Positions 24,556 through 32,374 of a stretch of DNA of 32,950 nt are shown here, one piece after another. The stretch spans positions 1 to 32,950 of the forward strand of contig NZ_LJCO01000083.1 in the NCBI RefSeq assembly GCF_001399675.1. The letters run 5' to 3'. The translations under genes were made by a program, and so were the position numbers. This stretch comes from Paenalicyclobacillus ferrooxydans. GTDB taxonomy: Bacteria; Bacillota; Bacilli; Alicyclobacillales; Alicyclobacillaceae. The stretch's first letter is position 1; each line of letters starts with the position of its first letter. The notes under the pieces are model-generated. The model was not told where the DNA came from. It did not search any database and saw nothing but the letters and a program-made list of their open reading frames with translations.

Positions 24556-25311
24556 TTATGCTTGGGCTGCGGGGACAGATTCCTCTGGCAACTGTATGCG
24601 ACGCTCAAGAAACGCCTTGCGAGCCGCCGTCTCGAACCTGTCATCCAGCGGCTCCAACTCCACAGTATTACCAGAGGCGTGTTCGAGGGCGGTCTTGAGA
24701 ACGAGATCGGCCAGAGCAGGATTCTTTGGCAACAGCGGGCCGTGGATGTAGGTGCCGAACACGTTTTTGTAGCGCACGCCTTCTCCGCCGTCCGTGCCGT
24801 TGTTGCCAAAGCCCTTCTTAACCCTACCGAGCACGTCGTGGCTGTGGGTGGTGCGGCCGCCGTGATTCTCAAACCCGATGATCATGCCGCACTCCTCACT
24901 GGAGATGGCCACGTTACCGATGAGGCGTGGCTCCCCTGCTTCCGTGATAAGGTCGAGGAGGGACAGGCCTGGTACCTTCGCTTTATTCGGAAGCTGATAG
25001 TATTCCCCAAGCAATTGGTATCCTCCGCAGATGGCAAGGAGAGGCAGTCCGTCTTCCACAGCGGCTTTCCACTCGGGCTGACTGGAGAGCAATGTCCTTC
25101 CGACAAGGGCCTGTTCCCTGTCCGATCCGCCGCCAAGCAAAACGAGATCGTAATCGGAAAGCCGAGGCGTCGTGCCTGCGGGTACGGATACAACTTCGAC
25201 ATCAATGCCGCGCCACTGGCACCGGGAGACGAGCGTCTGGATGTTGCCTTTGTCGGCGTAGAGGTTGAGCAGATCAGGATACAGATGTGCGATACAAAGG
25301 GGTCTTTGCAT
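24556..25311 (-). CDS. gatD: lipid II isoglutaminyl synthase, glutaminase subunit GatD
   Basis: This 251-residue class I (CobB/CobQ-type) glutamine amidotransferase frees ammonia from glutamine for MurT, which amidates the D-Glu of the lipid II stem peptide at the inner membrane face. The nucleophile is Cys95 (LLAICGGYQLLG) and the base is His190 (FGTYIHGPLLPKNP). The N-terminus HLYPDLLNLYADKGN is the family signature. The ATG at 25309-25311 follows AGAAGGTGA at 6-7 nt and lies within murT. The genes overlap by 38 bp, implying coupled translation. The C-terminal AERRI...VPAAQA tail is slightly longer than usual. Confidence 0.96.
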   Translation of the reverse strand: MQRPLCIAHLYPDLLNLYADKGNIQTLVSRCQWRGIDVEVVSVPAGTTPRLSDYDLVLLGGGSDREQALVGRTLLSSQPEWKAAVEDGLPLLAICGGYQLLGEYYQLPNKAKVPGLSLLDLITEAGEPRLIGNVAISSEECGMIIGFENHGGRTTHSHDVLGRVKKGFGNNGTDGGEGVRYKNVFGTYIHGPLLPKNPALADLVLKTALEHASGNTVELEPLDDRFETAARKAFLERRIQLPEESVPAAQA

Positions 25312-26665
25312 CCAATGTCACCTTCTTCTCCAGCCAAGCTGCTGTCGGGTAGAGTGCAGTATAGGTGGAAAGCACGTAGAGATCGAGCTCGCCGAGGCTC
25401 TCCGCCTGTTCAAATGCCAGTTGCAGACCGGCGTCCAAGTCAGCGGCAGTCAGGATTTTATCCGTCGGATACCCTGCATACTTCAGCCGCAGGGCCATGT
25501 CCTCTGCGCGTAAGCCGGTTGTGATGCAGACCCTGATGTCGGGGCTTTGTGTCAGTTGTTCAAAGCCGGCATCCCACAGCCACGAGACATCTTTGCCGTC
25601 GGCAGCGAGATCGTTGATGGCGATACACACTGCCTTCTGCCCTGGCTCGCTCAAAATCGCCTGCAGGACTGTGTCGCAGCCGGTTGGGTTCTTGATGAGA
25701 TTGAGCGTTGACGGCGGGGTGGTCTGGAACCCTTGCATCCGTCCAAGCGGTGCTTCGTAGGCGGCAAGTCCGACGGCGATCCCGTTGGCGTTCATCCCAC
25801 AAAGCCTGGCCGCACTGATGGCAGCGAGGGTGTTGTAAACATTGTAGAGGCCGCGCGACGGAAGGACGAATTCGACTTGCGGAAGCTCATCTTCGTCGAT
25901 CGCGATGGTGTGGCCGTTGTAAGTACCAGCAAAGTCCGGCGTCGTACGAGAAAAGCCGCACTCAGGGCAATGGTAGAGTCCAAGCTGTCCATAGAAGAAG
26001 CCTGAATATGTGAGCTCATGGCCACATTGCATGCAAAAGGCGCCGTCCCGCATCTGATCGTGGTGCGTGATCTCAGCGTGGTGCGTCGACAGCCCATATG
26101 TACGGTAGCGCAAGCCGCTGTGGAGGGCGATGTGTTTGGCAAGCGGATCGTCACCGTTCACGACCAGAACCGCGTCCGTCTGGCGAATACCCTCGAGGAG
26201 CTTTGTCACCGTGGTGTCGAGCTCGCCGTAACGGTCGAGTTGATCGCGAAACACGTTCGTCACAACCAACACTTTCACAGGCAGGTGACGGGTCACAAGC
26301 GGCAACGTGGCTTCGTCGATTTCAAACAAGGCTGTCTTACGGCGAAGCGTTCCAAACCAAGTGGTGTGCTGCAGCACGGCCGTCGTCAGACCTTGGGGGA
26401 GATTTGCACCTTCCCGGTTGTGGATGATGGGCTCGTCCGCATTCAGGATACCGGCGAGCAGCGATGAGGTGGTCGTTTTGCCGTTCGTTCCCGTCACCAC
26501 CACACACCGATCCAGTTTCGCTCCCAGAACCGACAACAGTTTTGGCGACAGTCGAAGGGCCATTTTGCCTGGGAGACTGGTTGCGTTTCGTCCCGCGAGT
26601 CGAAGTAGGATAGACAACAGTTTGCCAAGCCAGATTGCAGGTAAAACCAAGGAAGTCAACTCCAA
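25274..26665 (-). CDS. murT: lipid II isoglutaminyl synthase, Mur-ligase subunit MurT
   Basis: This 463-residue protein has a Mur-ligase ATP-binding domain (GTNGKTTTSSLLAG near residue 58; FEIDEA; NVFRDQLDRYGE). A MurT-specific four-cysteine zinc ribbon is inserted at about 208-235 (CMQCGHELTYSG ... YHCPECG), and there is a C-terminal DUF1727 domain. With GatD it converts the alpha-carboxyl of D-Glu in lipid II to isoglutamine, which Gram-positive cross-linking needs. The N-terminal 30 residues are hydrophobic/basic and may touch the membrane. The start is uncertain: TTG at 26663-26665 is used, but other TTG codons follow within 15 bases. It is the first gene of the murT-gatD operon. Confidence 0.95.
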   Translation of the reverse strand: MELTSLVLPAIWLGKLLSILLRLAGRNATSLPGKMALRLSPKLLSVLGAKLDRCVVVTGTNGKTTTSSLLAGILNADEPIIHNREGANLPQGLTTAVLQHTTWFGTLRRKTALFEIDEATLPLVTRHLPVKVLVVTNVFRDQLDRYGELDTTVTKLLEGIRQTDAVLVVNGDDPLAKHIALHSGLRYRTYGLSTHHAEITHHDQMRDGAFCMQCGHELTYSGFFYGQLGLYHCPECGFSRTTPDFAGTYNGHTIAIDEDELPQVEFVLPSRGLYNVYNTLAAISAARLCGMNANGIAVGLAAYEAPLGRMQGFQTTPPSTLNLIKNPTGCDTVLQAILSEPGQKAVCIAINDLAADGKDVSWLWDAGFEQLTQSPDIRVCITTGLRAEDMALRLKYAGYPTDKILTAADLDAGLQLAFEQAESLGELDLYVLSTYTALYPTAAWLEKKVTLDAKTPLYRTSVS

Positions 26666-26688
26666 TTCCCAAAGTCTATGCCGATCCG

Positions 26689-26716
26689 TTGGACACGTTG
26701 TATCTTCGATTATACT
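26689..26716. promoter_or_regulatory. divergent promoter region of murT-gatD and the methionine sulfoxide reductase
   Basis: On the minus strand a perfect TATAAT (26714-26709) lies 44 bp before murT, with no good -35. On the plus strand TATACT (26711-26716) has TTGGAC (26689-26694) 16 bp upstream. The two -10 boxes overlap, so the divergent transcripts may compete. Confidence 0.45.
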
Positions 26717-26794
26717 ATATGGTAGATCCCGTGTTTGTACAGACTGCTGTTTCGATTGATGGCGATACCGTATGTTGGCCCGGTAGGCCGCGGG

Positions 26795-27062
26795 GTTCTG
26801 GCTAGGTGGCCGTGGTGTGGCCGTGGTGTGGCTGTGGCTGTGGCTGTGGCTAGGTGGCTGTGGCTGTGGCTAGGTGGCTGTGGCCAGGTGGCTGTGGCCA
26901 TGTGGCTGTGGCCAGGTGGTGTGAGCTGGGTGTGGCCAGGTGGGTGTGGCCAGGTGGGTGGCCGGGTGTGGCTGTGGCCAGGTGGCTGTGGCCAGGTGGG
27001 TGTGGCCAGGTGGGTGGCCGGGTGTGAGCTACGTGTGGCCGGGTGTGGCTGTGGCCAGGTGG
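26795..27062. repeat. G/T-rich low-complexity leader (GGCTGT and GGCCAGGTGG repeats)
   Basis: About 265 bp are made almost wholly of GTGGCTGTGGCCAGGTGG-type pieces, with GGCTGT hexamers, TGGCCAGG blocks and GGCCGTGGTGT blocks. The plus strand has dense GG doublets and few A residues. A frame from 26735 runs through it into the next gene, but it encodes only Trp/Gly/Val/Leu repeats and has no ribosome site. It lies in the 5' leader of the reductase gene. Confidence 0.9.
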
Positions 27063-27124
27063 TTGTCATTCCCGAGGGCTGTCCCAACTTCTACGGCCGT
27101 GTAACCAAGAGAGGAGCCTTTTCA

Positions 27125-27619
27125 ATGTTTGAACATACAGCGATCGATACAGCCTCCAAGGAGGCATTTTACGATCAGATTACTCAACAGGCGATGCACC
27201 TTGTCGATGGTGAACCGAATTGGGTGGCAAACCTTAGCAATATCTCTTCATTGCTGAACGTTCACCTTGAAAACATCAATTGGGTAGGGTTTTATCTTTG
27301 GGATGCGCCAGCGAATGAGTTAGTTCTTGGGCCATTCCAGGGGAAGCCAGCATGCATCCGGATCCCGCTTGGCAAAGGTGTATGCGGGACTGCCATCGAG
27401 TCTGGTCAGTCGATTGTGGTTGAAGATGTCTTCGCGTTTCCCGGCCATATTGCCTGTGACGCCGCTTCACGCTCAGAAGTGGTTGTTCCAATTGTTCGGG
27501 ATGGTGTGAAACTTGGCGTTCTCGATATCGACGCACCAATTCCGAGCCGCTTTGACGAAGCTGACGCTCGTGGTCTCGAGAAGGTCGTTCAGGTCATCGT
27601 CGAGCACGCCGGACTGTAA
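27125..27619 (+). CDS. msrC: free methionine-(R)-sulfoxide reductase, GAF domain (YtsP/MsrC)
   Basis: This 164-residue single GAF-domain enzyme reduces free L-Met-(R)-sulfoxide with thioredoxin. The three conserved cysteines are present: Cys77 (GKPACIRI), Cys87 (GKGVCGTA) and Cys111 (GHIACDAASRSE). NWVGFYL and LGVLDIDAP complete the family pattern. The start ATG 27125 is fixed by GAGAGGAG (27109-27116) 8 nt upstream, which excludes the repeat-encoded extension. It has a long G/T-rich leader and no operon partner close by. Confidence 0.94.
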   Translation: MFEHTAIDTASKEAFYDQITQQAMHLVDGEPNWVANLSNISSLLNVHLENINWVGFYLWDAPANELVLGPFQGKPACIRIPLGKGVCGTAIESGQSIVVEDVFAFPGHIACDAASRSEVVVPIVRDGVKLGVLDIDAPIPSRFDEADARGLEKVVQVIVEHAGL

Positions 27620-27685
27620 AGCGATTTTGCGACGGCCCGCCTCGTCTTCCGAATCGCCTAGTGTGAATCCCGGCAGTTGTCGTAA

Positions 27686-27705
27686 AGGAACTGAGTTCCG
27701 CTGCG
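27686..27705 (+). repeat. solitary copy of the 51-bp array core
   Basis: AGGAACTGAGTTCC followed by GCTGCGG matches the centre of the core at 15713-16251 (AGGAACTGAGTTCC-TCTGCAG) with two mismatches, about 11.4 kb from the array. The outer GATTTAG part is replaced by CGTAA. Confidence 0.7.
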
Positions 27706-27825
27706 GAGTCGGGGGTCTCGGTTGCGGCGAGGTGCCCGCTATGGTTGTCTACAATCATGGGGTTCAGCCGCCCTTCATAAAGGAACTTTTGTTTCCTGTT
27801 CGCCACTTTTCAATCGTGAGAGGGA

Positions 27826-27850
27826 AACAGGGGACAAAATGTCCCCTGTT
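27826..27850. repeat. perfect 11-bp-arm hairpin
   Basis: AACAGGGGACA and TGTCCCCTGTT are exact complements around AAA. No T tract follows (CACCGAATTT), so a terminator role is doubtful. Confidence 0.6.
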
Positions 27851-27888
27851 CACCGAATTTACCTAAAAACGGAGTGCATATAGGGCTC

Positions 27889-27953
27889 GAAGGGAAGAAA
27901 GGTTCGTTGTTCCGCTTCGCGGACAACGAAAATTGAGTATAAGGGAAAAAACG
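27889..27953 (+). repeat. dispersed palindromic element, copy B
   Basis: GAAGGGAAGAAAGG, then a hairpin TTCGTTGT-T-CCGC-TTC-GCGG-ACAACGAA, then AAGGGAAAAAACG. It matches copy A (24123-24189, opposite strand) with about six differences. One pair in the stem differs between copies, while the hairpin itself is kept. Confidence 0.88.
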
Positions 27954-28048
27954 GACGCTGAAGGTGAGCTTGATGCAGACAAGGTCGAGCTTAATTACAG
28001 TTCAAGTAGAGTTCAAGCTCCGTCACAGGATACATAGGAGGACTAGCC

Positions 28049-28399
28049 ATGGAGTTTTACGGGTACAAGAAATGCTCAACCTGCCGAAACGCACATAACC
28101 ACCTGAAGAACGGTGGAATCGAACTGGATTTTCATGACTTTGTTGTCAGTCCGCCGAGTGTCGACACAATTAAGTCGTGGGTGGAGGCTTATGGTGAAGG
28201 TGTCATGCCTTTTGTCAATACGAAGGGGACGCGGTACCGTGAACTGGGCTTGGCTCAGAAAAACCTCAGCGACGAAGAGTGGCTAACCATGTTGTCGAAC
28301 GACGGAAAACTCCTAAAACGGCCTGTCTTGGTGACTGACAACGGCGTTCTCGTCGGATATGACAAGGCCAAGTATGACAAACTGATAAGCAACCAGTAG
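28049..28399 (+). CDS. ArsC/Spx-family thioredoxin-fold protein (YusI-like)
   Basis: This 116-residue protein of the arsenate reductase/Spx superfamily has redox Cys9-X2-Cys12 (KKCSTCRNA), an N-terminal MEFYGYKKCS strand, and the C-terminal LLKRPVLVTDNGVLVGYDKAKY (key part LKRPV...VGYD) typical of the family. B. subtilis YusI is the closest remembered pattern. True Spx has the RNA-polymerase-contacting G52/R60 features and is about 131 residues. Arsenate reduction is not assured. ATG 28049 follows TAGGAGG at 7 nt. Confidence 0.9.
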   Translation: MEFYGYKKCSTCRNAHNHLKNGGIELDFHDFVVSPPSVDTIKSWVEAYGEGVMPFVNTKGTRYRELGLAQKNLSDEEWLTMLSNDGKLLKRPVLVTDNGVLVGYDKAKYDKLISNQ

Positions 28400-28504
28400 T
28401 CGGGAAAGCTCGTGGGTTGACGTCCTACGTAGTTGAAGTGCGATGAAGCGCCCTAAGGACAAGGACGTCAGGCAGCTTATCGTTGTTGAAGGAGGCATGG
28501 GGCG

Positions 28505-29185
28505 GTGCGGCTGTTTTTTGGTTTTGATGTCACATCGGAGATCCGAAGCCAGCTCTCAACTGTGCAAACGTGGCTTCAGTCACAAGGTGTAAGAGCAGGA
28601 AACTGGTCGAGACCAGAGTTATTTCACCTCACATTGCTATTTATCGGCGACACGAGTGAGGAGAATGTTTCGGTTCTGTCCGAGATGGGGAAGGCAACAG
28701 CCGCACAGGCTTCACCGTTTGAGATTCACTTTGACCTGCCTGGGATGTTTGAGCGCAATCGGATTCTTTGGTATGGAATTCAAGAAGACAGTGGCATGAC
28801 GCTTATGAGCGAGGTCCATCGGCGAATCACCGGTCTCGCAAAAAAGGAAGCATTCATCAAAGTCGATGAACGGCCGTTTCGCCCTCATTTGACATTGGCG
28901 CGAAAGTTGGACACGGCGTCTATTCCATTGATGCGAGACATATTAGCGCAGTGTAGGCCACGGGACCTTGCGAGGAGCTCTACGAACGTTCCCAGCAGCG
29001 ATGGTTTGTCCTCGGCGAGTAAAGGTGTGTTCGGTTCGGGGGACGATGCATCCAGTCAGCAGGGTGTGAAAATGATCCCACCCGTGAGCACTCTCCACGT
29101 CAATTCCATCTGTCTATTTGAATCCCGACAAATCAATGGACGCCTCATGTATCCGATTGTCGAGCGGTACGAGTTTGGTTCTTAA
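28505..29185 (+). CDS. thpR: RNA 2',3'-cyclic phosphodiesterase ThpR (2H, LigT family)
   Basis: This 226-residue 2H phosphoesterase has its two catalytic HxTx motifs, His41-L-T-L (FHLTLLFIG) and His128-L-T-L (FRPHLTLAR). The family opens or ligates 2'-5' RNA ends and hydrolyses 2',3'-cyclic phosphates. It is about 40 residues longer than typical members (about 180-190). The excess is a Ser/Gly/Asp-rich loop at about 153-190 (SSTNVPSSDGLSSASKG), between the second motif and the final strands. GTG 28505 follows GAAGGAGG at about 9 nt. It sits 105 bp after the ArsC-like gene. Confidence 0.92.
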   Translation: MRLFFGFDVTSEIRSQLSTVQTWLQSQGVRAGNWSRPELFHLTLLFIGDTSEENVSVLSEMGKATAAQASPFEIHFDLPGMFERNRILWYGIQEDSGMTLMSEVHRRITGLAKKEAFIKVDERPFRPHLTLARKLDTASIPLMRDILAQCRPRDLARSSTNVPSSDGLSSASKGVFGSGDDASSQQGVKMIPPVSTLHVNSICLFESRQINGRLMYPIVERYEFGS

Positions 29186-29313
29186 CTCAGAAAGTCCATC
29201 GCAGGAATGCGTGAACTTCTTGTACCGCCGAGACAGGATGTGTGCTGCATCCCTCATCCCTCGTCCGTGGGGTGTGGAGGTGCCAAATACACAGGCAAAG
29301 AAGTCCAAACATA

Positions 29314-29349
29314 AAGGCCAAGTTGAGCACCACCGCTCCGCTTGGCCTT
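29314..29349. terminator. hairpin between convergent thpR and MBL genes
   Basis: AAGGCCAAG (29314-29322) pairs with CTTGGCCTT (29341-29349), and GAGC/GCTC pair inside the loop. It lies between two convergent genes, but T tracts are poor. Confidence 0.45.
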
Positions 29350-29369
29350 CTAACTCGAATATCTTACGG

Positions 29370-29477
29370 CCCGGCACGGTCCCTAAGGAGTAGGCGCGTC
29401 CCTTACGGCTCCGTGCTCGCTAAGGAGTCCGCTCGTCCCTAAGGGGTTGGCGTGTGCCTAAGGAGTAGGCTCGTCCC
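29370..29477. repeat. degenerate CCTAAGGAGTAGGCTCGTC repeats
   Basis: About five variants of (T)CCCTAAGGAGTAGGCGCGTC follow each other up to the stop of the minus-strand MBL gene. They resemble the ACCTAAGGGGCTCAC unit at 1771-1896 only in CCTAAGG. Confidence 0.6.
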
Positions 29478-30416
29478 TTACAGGGTTGAGGCGTAGTGCA
29501 TGAGGCCCATGGAATCGATCACGACATCGATATCCAGCACCCGAATGTCTGACCCTGCCTGAAAGCCCCGCTTGGCCAAATCTTGTACAATCCAAGACCG
29601 CAGCGCGGTCTCCACCTCTTCAATCTCTATTCCGGGTCGGTAAATCGAAGTGATGAGTTGACCCATCTCCTGTGCACACCTGTCGGTCTCCCGAAGTGCT
29701 TCTGCCTTCGGTGAGCGTCCGAAGTGGGTGTGGTAGATCCACTGGAATGGCAGACTTTCGAGCAGTTGGGCGGTCTCGTGGACGGCGACCGGATCGAAAT
29801 CGACTGGAGAAGTAGACGGCATCACCCACTCGAAGTCCCAGCCAGTGAAGCAGGTGCGATAGCGGATGCCTGCGGCATCGCCGGCGAAGACGGCGTCAGA
29901 AACCGGATCGTGAATGCTGAAATGGTGCTTCGCATGACCTGGCGTGTCGTAAAAGGTGAGCGTTCTGTCACCGATGTCGAGCGTTTCCCCGTGGTTCCGG
30001 ATGAGCACCTGTTCCTCTGGTACCGGCATGATTTCGCCAAACAGCTCCGGAAGTTTGTCTCCGTAGACAGCCTTGGCGCCGCCCCACAAGCGGGAAGGGT
30101 CAATCATGTGCCGCGCACCCCGCCGCTGAACGACAAGCTTGGCGTTTTTCGCCTTGGCCATCATGTGGCCGGCGCCGCCAGCGTGATCGAGATGGACATG
30201 CGTCACGATGACGTACGCGAGGTCCTCCGGGCTGTAACCAATTTTGGAGAGCGACTCCACTAAGATTTCATGTGACAGTGACGATCCGGTCTCAATCAGC
30301 GTCGGTTTCTCGGTTGCCAGAAAGTAGGCAGCGGATCGGCAAGGGAGACCCTGTTCCATTAAGTCTATCTGCCACAGCTTACCTTCAATGTGTACCGGAT
30401 CTTTGGCGAGTGACAT
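29478..30416 (-). CDS. MBL-fold metallohydrolase
   Basis: This 312-residue metallo-beta-lactamase-fold hydrolase has the metal motif His73-X-His75-X-Asp77-His78 (THVHLDHAGG), DTPGHAKHHFS, FAGDAAG and a later YHTHFG histidine. This is a complete binuclear site. A C-terminal 90-residue helical extension follows. Family activities range from thioester hydrolysis to lactonase, and the substrate is unknown. The start ATG (30414-30416) lies 3 bp after the ftsW stop (TGA at 30422-30420). Its ribosome site AAAGGAGC falls inside the last ftsW codons, so translation is probably coupled to the SEDS gene. Confidence 0.9.
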   Translation of the reverse strand: MSLAKDPVHIEGKLWQIDLMEQGLPCRSAAYFLATEKPTLIETGSSLSHEILVESLSKIGYSPEDLAYVIVTHVHLDHAGGAGHMMAKAKNAKLVVQRRGARHMIDPSRLWGGAKAVYGDKLPELFGEIMPVPEEQVLIRNHGETLDIGDRTLTFYDTPGHAKHHFSIHDPVSDAVFAGDAAGIRYRTCFTGWDFEWVMPSTSPVDFDPVAVHETAQLLESLPFQWIYHTHFGRSPKAEALRETDRCAQEMGQLITSIYRPGIEIEEVETALRSWIVQDLAKRGFQAGSDIRVLDIDVVIDSMGLMHYASTL

Positions 30417-30419
30417 AAG

Positions 30420-32072
30420 TCATCGCTCCTTTCGAGAAAATCGTGATGTCTTCTTATCCTTCGACTCGGTCGGGCGCGCAGTTTGTGATCCGGATTGGCG
30501 ATTAATCCAGGACTTTGAGGTTGGTATGGGCTGCCGTGTGGACCGGGTACTTGAGCTGCGTGAACCAGAGTCGCTGCGCGCACCAGTTCCCCGTGTACCA
30601 GATCCCCGTGTACCAGCCTCACGTGTAGTGCCTGCGCTGCCACCGCGAGATGTGGCTGCTGTCTCTTGGCGAGCGCGCCAGCTGTCGTTTTGAGCGGATC
30701 GACTGCGCCATCCACCACCAGAGCTTGTCCGACCGGCATCGGCCTGTTTGCGCGAGTCGCGGGCGTCGCGGAGGCGATGAACCTCTGCACGGTGGCGACT
30801 CTCTGCCTTACGATGTGACTCGGCTTTTCGGCGCAAAGCTTCGGCTTCCCGGCGTTGAGCAACGATGTCGAGCCCGGCAACAGGGGGCTTCGAAACCGGA
30901 GCACGGCGTTCACGACGCTCTTCCATATCTTCGACAGATACAATGTCTGCTAACTCATCTGCCTCTGGCTCCTCAGCCAATGTGACCCGTGAGATACTCA
31001 GCAGGATGCCCATCGCGGCCATGTTCACAATCAAGTCCGTGCCCCCGTAGCTCATAAAGGGCAGTGGGATACCTGTAACGGGAAGGAGGCCTGTAACAGC
31101 CCCGAGGTTGATGATGGAGCTGATGATAATCATGCAGGTCAGGCCGACGGCAAGCAGGGAGCCGAACCTGTCGGGCGAGCGCCTTGCAATGCGAAACCCG
31201 CGCCACACGAGAAAAGCAAACGTCGCGATGAGCGCGATGGCGCCCACAAATCCCCACTCCTCAACGAACACAGGGAAGATAAAGTCCGTCTGGGGATAGG
31301 GGAGGTAGCCAGCTTTCTCAAGGCTCATATCAAAACCTCGGCCAAACCAACCACCGGCAGAAATGGCCGTCATACCTTGAATCAATTGGTAAGACGCACT
31401 GTCCATGTGTTGAAAGGGGTGAAGCCAGGAAGCGAGTCGAGCGGATCGATAGGAGGCCTTCATCGCCGCAATCACCAAGACGGGCGTAACAATCAGCATG
31501 GTGATGACGAGGCGCTTAACCCGGGCTCCCGACGCGAAAACAATCACCAAACTCGTGCCGAGCAACGTCATGGCGGTACCCATGTCTGGCTCGACGAAGA
31601 TAAGGACGACGTTGATGCCGGCTACAACCAGTGCAGGCATCAGACCGCGCTTGAAGTTGTCCATCATCGTGACCTGTTTTGTGAAGAAAAAGGACAGGTA
31701 GACCACGGTTGCAATAATCGCAAGTTCAGAAGGCTGAAGGTGAAAGCTGCCATGACCGATCCAGCGCCGGCCGCCGTTCGTTGACCAGCCGACATGTGGT
31801 ATCAGAACAATGAGCAGCAAGAATAATCCGATTCCCATCACGGGCGCCGCATACCGATACCATATGCGGTGTGGCACCCAGCTCAGCCCGATCATCCCGG
31901 CGAGTCCGACCGCCGCAGAGATGAGCTGACGCAACGCATAGGAATCAGCAGGTGCGTTGCTTTGCAGTGCAATATAGGTACTCGCGGAGAAAACCGTGAT
32001 GACCCCTGCAGCTGTAAGCAGGATAACCGTCGTAAACAGTAAGTAGTCGATTGGATGTCGTTGAATCTGCAA
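30420..32072 (-). CDS. ftsW: SEDS-family peptidoglycan polymerase, FtsW-like, with long basic tail
   Basis: This 550-residue protein has about ten membrane helices up to residue 370. SEDS motifs are present: GGRRWIGHGSFHLQPSELA, VEPDMGTAM (with the catalytic Asp of FtsW/RodA glycosyltransferases) and LLPVTGIPLPFMSYGGTDL. It polymerises lipid II with a partner PBP during division or sporulation. FtsW, SpoVE and RodA cannot be separated with certainty. The last ~175 residues are a hydrophilic Arg/Ser/Gly-rich tail (RREAEALRRKAESHRKAE; TRGSGTRGTGARSDSGSR), unusual for the family. TTG at 32070-32072 is chosen because AAGAAGGTGA lies 5-6 nt upstream. The GTG three codons earlier overlaps that ribosome site. 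Confidence 0.92.
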   Translation of the reverse strand: MQIQRHPIDYLLFTTVILLTAAGVITVFSASTYIALQSNAPADSYALRQLISAAVGLAGMIGLSWVPHRIWYRYAAPVMGIGLFLLLIVLIPHVGWSTNGGRRWIGHGSFHLQPSELAIIATVVYLSFFFTKQVTMMDNFKRGLMPALVVAGINVVLIFVEPDMGTAMTLLGTSLVIVFASGARVKRLVITMLIVTPVLVIAAMKASYRSARLASWLHPFQHMDSASYQLIQGMTAISAGGWFGRGFDMSLEKAGYLPYPQTDFIFPVFVEEWGFVGAIALIATFAFLVWRGFRIARRSPDRFGSLLAVGLTCMIIISSIINLGAVTGLLPVTGIPLPFMSYGGTDLIVNMAAMGILLSISRVTLAEEPEADELADIVSVEDMEERRERRAPVSKPPVAGLDIVAQRREAEALRRKAESHRKAESRHRAEVHRLRDARDSRKQADAGRTSSGGGWRSRSAQNDSWRARQETAATSRGGSAGTTREAGTRGSGTRGTGARSDSGSRSSSTRSTRQPIPTSKSWINRQSGSQTARPTESKDKKTSRFSRKER

Positions 32073-32374
32073 GCGCGTCACCTTCTTGTGGCCGAGTTCC
32101 CAAAGGTCAACTTTTCGACATGCGGCTTGGGTTTACCTGCTTGACAACAGGGAAATTCCAAGTCGATGACGGCTTTTGGATGACCTTTCCCTGATGACCG
32201 GTTTTTGGGGCAGCATCACCCGGCGTTCACCTGGCGCTCAGCCGATGGTCACCCGATGGTCACCCGATGGTCAGCCGATGGTCAGCCGATGGTGGGACGG
32301 GGTTCGGTGCCACCCGATGTTCACTCGGTGGCTGATTATGATGACGTCTCCTCGGTGACGGCTTGCAGAACAAC
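32073..32374. repeat. intergenic region with an 11-bp tandem repeat
   Basis: GATGGTCACCC or GATGGTCAGCC repeats at 32244, 32255, 32266, 32277 and 32288 (the last diverged). Looser TTCACTCGGTGG-like pieces surround it. A promoter for the minus-strand ftsW gene must lie at 32080-32200, but no convincing -10/-35 pair was seen. Confidence 0.8.

Larger units (their letters stand above)
27620..28048. other. non-coding region with three palindromic elements
   Basis: It contains a solitary AGGAACTGAGTTCC copy (27686-27699) and a perfect hairpin AACAGGGGACA-AAA-TGTCCCCTGTT (27826-27850). It also contains copy B of the dispersed element (27889-27953). The open frames have no ribosome site. TAGGAGG of the next gene starts at 28035. 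Confidence 0.75.

Noticed and set aside
24439-25524. 361-codon plus-strand frame opposite gatD
   Set aside because: It is antisense to gatD/murT, whose catalytic motifs and coupled starts are clear. The frame begins in Pro/His-rich repeats.
26735-27124. N-terminal extension of the methionine sulfoxide reductase (Trp/Gly/Val-rich)
   Set aside because: It is translated low-complexity DNA. A good ribosome site sits just before the ATG at 27125, where homology begins.
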